Below are positions 45,376 through 53,759 of a stretch of 64,000 bases of DNA, piece after piece (the first letter of the stretch is position 1; each line of letters begins with the position of its first letter). A model generated the notes under the pieces. That model had not been told where the DNA came from and did no database searches. It saw only the letters and a list, made by a program, of their open reading frames with translations. The position numbers and the translations under genes were made by a program. The stretch is from Posidonia oceanica (lineage: Eukaryota; Streptophyta; Magnoliopsida; Alismatales; Posidoniaceae): contig JAZBRS010000050.1 in NCBI GenBank assembly GCA_037176725.1, positions 19,176,001 to 19,240,000 on the forward strand, given 5' to 3'.

Positions 45376-46079
45376 GTGGTTTCCCCTTTGCATGTCGCCC
45401 GCATTGCCTGTTTTCCCCGCTGTTTTGTTTTATCGCCTGCATTTGCATATAAGGCATTGATGCTTACTGTCCGGAGTTCTCACGAGCCAGGTCTCGCCCT
45501 GTTCGGAACACAGACAGCGTTGCTGAGCGTTTAGATTGCACGTTTACTTTCTTGCATTGCTCTCCCCCACTTAGAGCACACCTTTGAGCATTTAGATAGG
45601 CATTCATTGGCACTTAGGCATCTAAAGTCTGCATTTCCCTGCGTATGCGAGCGTAAGCCTAGAAAGACCGATTCTCGGACGTGTTGGGGGTGCCTAACAC
45701 CTTCCCCGCGCGTAACAGGAGTCCTTACCCTCTCTTGGCCCGCAATGACCATATTGCCCTTATCCTAGGCACGAGTCACATCATTTGCATTCATTGGCAT
45801 CTCATTTCTTCTGCATTGCCTTGCATTGCATCTTTTGCTTGGTTTTGCGTGATTATTCATGCATTTCCCCGGTTTTCCTTGTCTCTCGATCTAATAGACT
45901 TGGTGGCGACTCCGATTTTGTCTTATCTTCTTCTTTTCCTTCCTTTTTTCTCTCTTTTAAATGCTTTCGAGTTAGGTCTTCCTTCTCGGACATAGCCGCT
46001 AATAGTGAGCCTGATTCTGATCGGTGCACGCGAGCTTTGACAACGTGCATGGACGATCCGAACACTGGGATTACTACAG

Positions 46080-46097
46080 TGGCGACTCCGCTGGGGA
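46080..46097 (+). promoter_or_regulatory. Primer binding site of element C (tRNA-Arg)
   Basis: TGGCGACTCCGCTGGGGA starts two bases after the LTR end and is fully complementary to the 3' end of tRNA-Arg including CCA. Copies follow at 46217, 46362 and 46501. Confidence 0.92.
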
Positions 46098-46640
46098 TGC
46101 TAGACTCTGGCTTTCGCCTTCGCTTTCGCTCGCTTGGGATTTGCATTCTTTGTTTGCCTTTGTGCCCTTTGCCTTGCTTTTGCTTGCCTGTCTGCTTTGC
46201 CCAGCGAAGTCGACAGTGGCGACTCCGCTGGGGATGCTAGACTCTGGCTTTCGCCTTCGCTTTCGCTCGCTTGGGATTTGCCTTCCTTGTTTGCCTTTAT
46301 GCCCTTTGCCTTGCTTTTGCTTGCTTGCCTGCATGTCTGCTTTGCCCAGCGAAGTCGACAGTGGCGAATCCGCTGGGGATACTAGACTCCGGCTTTCGCC
46401 TTCGCTTTCGCTCGCTTGGGATTTGCCTTCCTTGTTTGCCTTTATGCCTTTTGCCTTGCTTGCTTGCCTGCCTGTCTGCTTTGCCCAGCGAAGTCGACAG
46501 TGGCGACTCCGCTGGGGATGCTTGACTCCGGCTTTCGTTTTCAGCTTTCGCTTGCTTGCCTTTTGCAGCTTTGCTTGTCTTTGTCTGCCTTTGTGTTTTG
46601 TTTGCCTGTCTATTTGCTCCCCTGTGCCAACCCCTAGCGA
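46080..46640 (+). repeat. Four tandem copies of a 137-145 bp unit carrying the primer binding site
   Basis: Units start at 46080, 46217, 46362 and 46501 and are 137, 145, 139 and about 140 bp long. Each begins with the primer binding site and GATGCTAGACTC (or a close variant) and continues in T/G/C-rich CTTTCGCCTTCGCTTTCGC sequence to GCGAAGTCGACAG. The third has one mismatch in the site (TGGCGAATCC). The fourth diverges after about 60 bp. Confidence 0.93.
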
Positions 46641-47794
46641 GTCGCCTAATGGCTACTCTGCTTAAGCCTTGGCACCTCCCTCGCTTGCTTTGCATTGTTG
46701 TGCTCTGTGTCTTGTGCTTGTTTACTTGCTTTATTCTGTGCTTCTGTTCTTATCTGCTTTAATGCTTACTTGTCTTCACCTTTCTTTATCTTATTTGCTT
46801 ATTACCGCTTTATCTCTCGCATAATGCATGTCTACGTACTTGTTTGGCAACGATACATGCTTTTTGAGTAATGAGTGCTTCTTTTACACACTTGCTATGC
46901 CACTGCGCACGCACATGCCCTGTATATATGCCTTTTGATCTGATAAGTGCTTTTCCTTTCACTATTATGTCCACAAACACTTGTACATGCCATGCGCATG
47001 CCTTTTGCTTTGTTGTGTGATTGATTGCATGCCATGTTCGTCTGTCTCTTTCCCCTTTGCGTATGCCATGCCTAGGACAGTAGAAACATGTTTGCTCTCC
47101 CTTTTGCTTAATCTAAAAGCTACAATAAAGCTAAACAATAACTCCTAAGCACAACTAGAGCCAATAACTTGCAATTTTCCCCCTTTCTGGTCAATAAAAC
47201 GCAAGTAAAAGACTCTAAAGCATCTTGCATGATTGATTCATCTTAGAAAGCATGCATTCTCTCTTCTGAGTCCACCCACAGTCTGCGAAGGATGGTCCCG
47301 ACCCCTTGTCCCACTGCTTTTGGCATGGTACAAGTCAGTCGGACTGTCCCCACTTGTCCAGGGGTCGTGTCGGTGTTAGTGGAGGGTACCGCCCATGCTT
47401 CGGCAGGGTCGAGGCCACCAACACACCATCCTGTAATTACCTGAGCTTTGGGCCAGGAGTTAGACAGGGGACCTGCTTTTTTCTGACCTGGAGTCTGTCT
47501 AAACCCACTACCCTTGAGTGCGTCCTAGTAGGTCATCTACTCAGGACATGCATGGTGAGAGAGCGCATTTTTAGGGCATTCATTTGCACGTGTGCCATTC
47601 ATGCCACCCCTAATAACTCTTTATTGCATACAACCTCTAACATCGTTACTCTTTTGCAGGTACGTGCGAGATCCGCTGCCCGGACTCTAAGCGTCCTTCC
47701 TCTGAGCTACTTGTCGCTTCCGGCAGTAGTTTTCCTTAGAACTTTACTTCTTTCTCTCTCGTCGCAGCTTCCGCTCACTTAGACTCAGTCAGCA
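46641..47794 (+). other. Untranslated leader of element C
   Basis: No supportable gene. The stretch at 47260-47580 is conserved with the leader of A. An acceptor-like TTACTCTTTTGCAG ends at 47659, 136 bases before the gag ATG, at a place comparable to 17395 in A. Confidence 0.65.
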
Positions 47795-49963
47795 ATGGCC
47801 CAGTCTGTCGGTGAGCTCCACTTTACCGCTGATTCGGAGGGGTTTACCACTTGGGTCTCTCCGGATTTCACTTCTGTTCGCTCTGTGCCCTCTATGACAC
47901 CAGGATTCCATCCTCAGGCGTCTAGGGCACTCCCTTCTGCTGTGGGTCTTTGGCAAACTTGCCCCACTCCGGATCCGGTCGTCGAATCGGTCTCGATGAC
48001 CGCCCCTTGCGTTCCGGAGGCGCCTCTGACCCCTTCGTCCTGGGGATATGTCGTTCTCGACATCCCTTCTACTGCGACGACCTTTGCTTTAGGTTCTCAA
48101 TCTCTTGAGTCTACCTCCCGGTCGGTCCTGCAATTCAGTGTTCCCGCTCACGGGTCTCTTGAAGTGCGGTACCAACACCTGATGGACGCTATCCAGCGGC
48201 TGCAGGGTATGGCTTTATCAGTTCGACCCTCTTGTATTCCTATTGCCCTTGAGGTTCCTCTACGGCCTGCTGTTGCACACACTGCACTCCCGCCTAGACC
48301 ATCGCCCCGGCTACACACTGCTCCAGTGATGGGGGCGCGGCATCCGTCTCCTGCTTCTGCACAACACTATGCACTACATACAACTCCCTTTCCTGGTGAT
48401 CAGTCTTTTGGGCTGGTTGGAGCACAGTATCCCACTGGTTCGCTGCCCAGCATCGCGCCTATGCAGCAACTGTTGCCCCAACAATCTGTACCTCGCACCA
48501 CACAGCATGTTACCTACCCATCCCCCTTGCATCAGGTTCAGAACCCAGCATACTTTCCTACCTACACTACACGCACACACGGATACGCCGGCCATCCCGT
48601 TGCTTCACCAGGCGACGTGATGGTGGATCCGGAGGAGCACTTAGGTGCGACCCACTCGGTGTATGTGGTTCCTACCCCTACTGCACCATCCCTTACGACA
48701 GCTAATCCCGACCCCATCCATGACAGGATGGACGTTCTGGAGAAAGCACTACGTCTAGTGCAGGGCAAGGACCACCAGTCTTACCAGTTTCGCGACCTTT
48801 GTCTCTTTCCCGAGGCCGCACTTCCTTCGAAGTTCCGCATCCCGATCTTCGATAAATACAATGGTAAAGGCTGTCCTATTTCGCATCTGAAGGCATACTG
48901 CGGGGACCTTGCTCAGCTTCAGGCTGATGAAAGGCTCCTTATTCGCCTGTTTCAGAAGAGTTTGACCGGCCCCGCGCTCAAGTGGTTCACTTCCCTTGAC
49001 ATGGCAGTGGTTCGAACTTGGACCGATCTTTCTCAGGCCTTCCTTGAGCAGTATGCTTTCAACCTCGAGCTGATCCCCAAGAGGGAGGATCTTGTCGCCA
49101 TCCAGCAGAGACCCCAAGAGCCATTCGGGAAGTATGTCGGTCGCTGGCGTTCCTTAGCCGCCCAAGTCAAAGATAAACCCTCCGAGGAGGATTCTATCGA
49201 GATGATCGTTAAAGGGGCGTTGCCAGCGATTGGGACTCTGCTTTGCATTCAGCACATCACTAGTCATGCATCGCTGATTAGGGCTAGTGTCTACGTGGAA
49301 AGCTCGCTGCGAAGTGGGCATTTCCCCGCACTTTCTGCATTGGCTAGGCAGGCCAACACCTCCAGCAGTCGCCACAGCAACAACAACAACAACTCCACTC
49401 CTGATCGCTCCGAACAGCTCTCCGAGTTATGTGTCGATCTTCCTGAAGGGCCTGCCTATGCAGAGAGTCGACTAGACCCTTTTCTGCTAGAGCACGCACC
49501 TAATTTTGCACCCACTGAGCACACTGCCACCGTCGAGCCCGTGCATCACGTCGCACCTGCTCGGCAAGGACTCCACCTAGGGCAAAGACGACCTCGTCGG
49601 GCTGAGTGTGATTACACGCCTCTCCTCGAACCACTGAGCGTCATCTTCCCTCAAGTTGAGTCGCTCCTGAGGCTCCCGGCTGTCCGTCTGTCACCAAATC
49701 CCTCGTCGTGGTGGCATGATACGGATCAGTTCTGCAGTTTCCATCGGGCCACCGGGCACTCGACGGACAACTGCCTCACTCTCCGGGATGCCGTTCAACG
49801 CCTGATCGACCGTAGGATCATCAGCGTTGGCAAGCAGGAGCCTACACATACACATACACCTGCACTTGCACTTGCACGCCCTAGTGTAGCCGACCCTTCC
49901 TTTTCCAAGCCTGCAGGCTTCGCAGCTGCCGGAACCTCAGGGGGTTACCCCAATCTTCTCTGA
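47795..49963 (+). CDS. gag: Gag protein of element C, intact
   Basis: Structural protein expected to assemble into the particle that packages element RNA. 722 residues with no interruption. The N-terminal 330 residues are P/S/T-rich. The retrotransposon gag core follows (about 345-470: FQKSLTGPALKWFTSLD, WTDLSQAFLEQYAF, FGKYVGRWRSLAAQV). After a short N/S-rich run comes a C-X2-H-X4-H-X4-C knuckle (CSFHRATGHSTDNC, about 647-660) with TLRDAVQRLIDRR behind it. The start ATGGCCCAG corresponds to the start in A. The frame ends in TGA at 49961 without fusion to protease, unlike A. The open frame in an element with two similar LTRs suggests it was functional recently. Confidence 0.92.
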   Translation: MAQSVGELHFTADSEGFTTWVSPDFTSVRSVPSMTPGFHPQASRALPSAVGLWQTCPTPDPVVESVSMTAPCVPEAPLTPSSWGYVVLDIPSTATTFALGSQSLESTSRSVLQFSVPAHGSLEVRYQHLMDAIQRLQGMALSVRPSCIPIALEVPLRPAVAHTALPPRPSPRLHTAPVMGARHPSPASAQHYALHTTPFPGDQSFGLVGAQYPTGSLPSIAPMQQLLPQQSVPRTTQHVTYPSPLHQVQNPAYFPTYTTRTHGYAGHPVASPGDVMVDPEEHLGATHSVYVVPTPTAPSLTTANPDPIHDRMDVLEKALRLVQGKDHQSYQFRDLCLFPEAALPSKFRIPIFDKYNGKGCPISHLKAYCGDLAQLQADERLLIRLFQKSLTGPALKWFTSLDMAVVRTWTDLSQAFLEQYAFNLELIPKREDLVAIQQRPQEPFGKYVGRWRSLAAQVKDKPSEEDSIEMIVKGALPAIGTLLCIQHITSHASLIRASVYVESSLRSGHFPALSALARQANTSSSRHSNNNNNSTPDRSEQLSELCVDLPEGPAYAESRLDPFLLEHAPNFAPTEHTATVEPVHHVAPARQGLHLGQRRPRRAECDYTPLLEPLSVIFPQVESLLRLPAVRLSPNPSSWWHDTDQFCSFHRATGHSTDNCLTLRDAVQRLIDRRIISVGKQEPTHTHTPALALARPSVADPSFSKPAGFAAAGTSGGYPNLL

Positions 49964-50845
49964 ATCTCGCTCTGCTCCGATGGGTCCTTCTGATCACATT
50001 GGCGCGATCCCCTTCTTCCGTCCTCCCTATCTCGTCCGAGGGACGCTCGGAGATGCAACGGCAGCGTCGACAGTAAGACCAGGCGCAGCGTCATCCAGGT
50101 AATTTCTTCTCCAACTTTTGCAGCCCCAGTGCTCCTCGCACTGCCAACAGTGGACCCCGCCGACAACATCAGCAGCGTAGGAGCGAACCCAGCGCCTCCC
50201 TCCCGAGGTTGCTGACAGGTAAGCCCTTCTAACCTCTCTTTTGTTTTCTACATTGCCTTTCTTTTCGTTTTGTTTTGTTTTGTTTTTGCGGCTCTTTTTC
50301 GCCTTGCCTGAAAATCATAAAAAGCATAAAATCAACAAAAACTCATTAAAGAGCATGCATCCCTGCTACTTCTTGCATTCATCTCATCATTCGGGCTGAT
50401 ATCCCTAACTATTCGGCGATAGGTCCGTTAACCTGTCATCATTCGGGCTGATATCCCTAACTATTCGGCGATAGGTCCGTCAACCTATCACTCGGCATAT
50501 TCTGCTGCACACATTTGCCACTCTCTACACGTATCACCTCATTTATCACTCTGCACGTTCATCTTGCACATATCTATCATCATCCATATCACCTTTTGCA
50601 CATACATGCCATTTCTTGCATCCTATAAAGCACAAAAACGCCAAAAAATCAAAAAACGCAAAAATATTTTCTCGCATTGTTGTTGGTTTTCCCTTTCATA
50701 TTTTCTTAAACCTAAAAAAAAAAAACCATAAAAAATACAAAACCAATGCAAAAACCTAAAAACATGCTTGTCCCTTCCCTTCTAAAAAATACAAAACCCA
50801 TAAGCATTTGTATAATCAGAAACTTGGCCATGGACAAGCAAGCAG
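49964..50845 (+). other. Noncoding region after gag of C
   Basis: About 200 bases still resemble degraded polyprotein sequence. Then a donor-like GCTGACAG|GTAAGCCC occurs (GT at 50219). At 50393-50500 the motif GGGCTGATATCCCTAACTATT is present twice, each with GATAGG ... CCTRTC arms. The rest is A- and T-rich. No pol sequence is seen. Confidence 0.6.
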
Positions 50846-51760
50846 CGCCTAGAGGATGTCAAGCAATGACAGTCTCAGGCAGGTCTTACCCGAGCAGCGC
50901 TATCTCTTGCATGTGGCTACAAAGTGAGATTGAGAGCAGAATAGAGCATCTCGCTAAGTTTTAGAACACTACAAGTGAGATCCACCTTATCGAGAGAGTC
51001 CCCCGAACATGGAGAGGACCGAAGCAGAGCGGAGCATAGCCAGAGGCTGTAAGCACACATTGCAGAGGCTGAGGGTGTACGCAGATCAGCCGAACTCTTA
51101 ATGCCTCATCAGGGATCGCTACCCCAAGAGGGCGAAGACATGCATATCCCAAAAGAATAGAGATCATGTGAGCAAAAGAATATGATAACTTGATATGCAT
51201 GCTGAGCACAAAAGAAAAATGAAGGAAGAAGTTGAAGAAGGAAGGCGCTCATGAGAGGAGTGATTCGGACGAGCGTCAAAGCCAACTCAGTTATCAACAT
51301 CAAGCGCCACACTGGCAACTGCACAAGACATCATATCTGGAGGACCTGGCCCCACCCTCCGAGCGCAGCAGCACGCTCCAACTCCTGTGCAGACAACACT
51401 TATTTCCAAGAAGGCTAGATGCAAATCCAATCACTCATGAGGGGAAAAGAAACATCATCCTATGAGCGTCAAAAGCGGTAGTCGGTCCCCGAGGAATTAA
51501 GACGGGGGTTGTGAAGCTGCATCCAACGCTTTTGCTACCTACCTGCAGCCAAAGGCTATTCTCTGCGAAGCCAAAGCCTCATCCTGAGCCAAGAGTGAGA
51601 AAGAGAGCCACCGACCACAACTCGGCATGGCGTTGCTCGAGGATCGATTCTCCTAAGTCAGGAAGTGCAGGAGCACCCTTTTAGCGCAGTTGCTTTTGAG
51701 TCCAAAGCCACCAAAAAATGCATGCTGTAATAACTTACCTTCTCTTCACCCTGTTTTCGA
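50846..51760 (+). other. Conserved noncoding block of C, shared with D
   Basis: From AGAGGATGTCAAGC to about GGAGCCAAGGATGAGCAC it aligns with 11461-12390 in D, with landmarks GCAGAGCGGAGCATAGCCAG, GGAGGACCTGGCCCCACC and GGTCCCCGAGGAATTAAGAC. The reading frames differ between the two copies, so conservation is at the nucleotide level. The function is unknown. Confidence 0.65.
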
Positions 51761-51959
51761 AAATCGGAGCCAAGGATGAGCACTCTTTGCCTGACCTCGC
51801 TCAGAGGCTCTGCGTTTTTCAAAGTTTTGCCGCCCACCGCGTTGGGTAGGTCCTGGATGAACGGCATGTCCCTCGTTTGTCACCTCGTGACGCTACGAAG
51901 CATGCCCGCGCTGAGACCATTGCACACCCACCACGGGGGGTTTCCTGTTTTCTATGTAT

Positions 51960-52690
51960 CCGTTCACATCCCTCATTCTTTGCATCCGGGCTGGCACCCC
52001 TAACTGCTCGGCGATGGGTTCGTCAACCCATCATCCTTCCGCTCGTTCATCCACCCTTGCATTCTGGTGCCAGGGGTGCTTTGGCTGTCCCCTGGTATCA
52101 TCCTGATACCAGGGGCATCCTTTTGGCTGCCCTTTGGTATCGTCCCCCTCACTTGATCGGGTTGGCAGCCCTAAACTGCTCGGCAATGGGTCCGTCAACC
52201 TATCACCTTGCATTCTCTGTTTCATTGCATTCCCCATGCCGTCAAACCCTGCTACCAGACATCCCCAGCCTATCTTTCTTGGGCTGGCACCCCTAACTGC
52301 CCGGCGATAGGTTCGTCAACCTATCATCCATTCACCTATCCATCCTCGCATTTCGGTGCCAGGAGCACTTCGGTTGTCCCCTGGCATCATCCTGATACCA
52401 GGGGCATCTTTTTTGCTGCCCCTTGGTATCCCACTTCCATCTGCATTGGGCTGACATCCCCAACTGTCACGGGAGCATCTCTGGACCTCTGCCGCACCTT
52501 TTGGTTCGGTATCCCGCCCCCTTTCCACCCTCATTCAGGTTGATAGCCCTAAAATATCCGGTGATGAGTCCGTTAACTCCTCGTTCGGGCTGATAGCCCT
52601 AAACTATCCGGTGGTGAGTCCGTCAACTCTTCAGAGGGCTGAAACCCCCTAACTATCCGACGATGAGTCTGTTAACTTATCACCCCTTTC
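51960..52690 (+). repeat. Hairpin-type repeats in the 3' region of C
   Basis: Repeated phrases GGGCTGGCACCCCTAACTG, CGGCGATGGG-TTCGTCAA-CCCATC, CGGCGATAGG-TTCGTCAA-CCTATC and GGTGAGTCCGTCAACTC occur near 51985, 52160, 52285, 52540, 52580 and 52630. The arms change together (GATGGG/CCCATC, GATAGG/CCTATC). The family is the reverse-complement counterpart of the arrays in B, in the same sense relative to the element. Confidence 0.75.
52089..52115 (+). other. Perfect 12-bp hairpin in the 3' region of C
   Basis: CCCCTGGTATCA, loop TCC, TGATACCAGGGG. A second, slightly imperfect copy lies at about 52378-52404. Same stem and loop as in B at 38141-38167. Confidence 0.8.
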
Positions 52691-52740
52691 ATCGTAGTTT
52701 AATAGCATTGTGTGGCATGGCATCAGCACCGCATCATCGC

Positions 52741-53213
52741 ACGGGCATGGCGTGCTTAGGATTCGAACCCCTGGCTCGTGTATTGCCTAAGGTATCGTCC
52801 TCGGCACCCGCAAGACTTTCGCAGCTTGCCGGCTTTGGATGATACTTGCAGTAGTGTGCGGCCTTGGGATCATTTTTTTCAGCTTCGCATGCCCGACGCT
52901 CCGCTGTTTATACACTGCATTCCACTGCATAACATTAGCATTTCATTGCATGACATCATATAGCTTCCTTGTGTCCTCTGTAGAGTCAGTCCTAGTACTG
53001 CATTCCATCATTGCACGGACATGGCGTGCTCAGGATTCGAACCCCTGGCTCGTGTATTGCCTAAGGTATCATCCTCGGCACCCACAAGACTTTCGCAGCT
53101 TGCCGGCTTTGGATGATACTCGCAGTAGTACGTGGCCTCGGGAACGTCTTCCCGGTTCCGTATGCCCGGCGCTCCACTGTTTATACCCTGCATTCGACTG
53201 CATAACATTGCAT
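52741..53213 (+). repeat. Direct duplication of about 195 bp in the 3' region of C
   Basis: 52741-52937 and 53015-53213 share GGCATGGCGTGCT/GGACATGGCGTGCT, GGATTCGAACCCCTGGCTCG, CAAGACTTTCGCAGCTTGCC and GCTCC...TGTTTATAC, with an offset of about 274 bp. No gene is supported. Confidence 0.8.
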
Positions 53214-53675
53214 AACATTGCACCCTTATTGCGCTGCTACTCCTCTGTGGTCCTTGCACTAACCTCCGCATTCCGCTTCCCCGGGCATTGCGTGCCCACC
53301 ATCGCATGCACATCCACAGCATCTTTACTTTTCAGCCTTTTACTTTCTGCACTCGCATCGCCTATGCCTACAGCAGAAGCTTGGCAAACGGCACCCCCGT
53401 GCTAGAGCTGCACACCGCTCAGCGCACCCCCTCGTCCGGCTCTCCCGAAGTATTGTCCGGCGATCCTGCATTGCATTCTCCGCCTTTTCCGCGTGCATGC
53501 ATCACCCGCTTTTCCCCCAGAGGAGTATAGCACAATGGGCATTAGCGTAGGCATCACATTTGCATTAGCGTAAGCATTACGTCTACATTCATCCGCATTC
53601 GGCGACGAGTCATGAATTTCGGTGCATCCACCGAATAAGTGACTCACGTCTACAACAACATTTGGCTCTCTGGTC

Positions 53676-53759
53676 AAATGGGGTGTCCTGTCAACCCTGA
53701 GCAGCGGCCTCGCTTCGCTCGGCCTCGCTCAGGGAGGGGCATCTGTTGACACCCCATTT
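53676..53759 (+). other. Stem-loop around the polypurine tract of C
   Basis: AAATGGGGTGTC (53676-53687) is the exact inverse of GACACCCCATTT in the LTR start (53748-53759). Inside it, CCCTGAGC (53695-53702) pairs with GCTCAGGG (53727-53734), whose last bases are part of the polypurine tract. B has the same arrangement with one mismatch in the outer stem. Confidence 0.7.
53728..53743 (+). promoter_or_regulatory. Polypurine tract of element C
   Basis: CTCAGGGAGGGGCATC directly before the 3' LTR; same as in B. Confidence 0.9.

Larger units (their letters stand above)
40334..46078 (+). mobile_element. 5' LTR of element C (5745 bp)
   Basis: TGTTGACACCCC to GGGATTACTACA, followed after one base by the primer binding site. 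Blocks: C-rich start, AT-rich 41030-41830, pyrimidine-rich with GGGCCC/CAGCCC motifs 41830-41990, GC-rich 42000-43200 with purine-rich GAGAGAG runs, donor-like AAAAG|GTAATT at 43203, T-rich 43560-44520 with GCATTTAGGTCC motifs, minisatellite 44870-45375, conserved 3' core from about 45460. Frames at 42066-43214 on either strand have no recognisable domain. They recur only because the 3' LTR is a copy. Confidence 0.93.

Noticed and set aside
52757..53045. GGTTCGAATCC on the minus strand, twice, like the B box of a tRNA gene
   Set aside because: The flanking bases do not form a T-stem or acceptor stem and no matching A box is seen, so it is not a tRNA gene.
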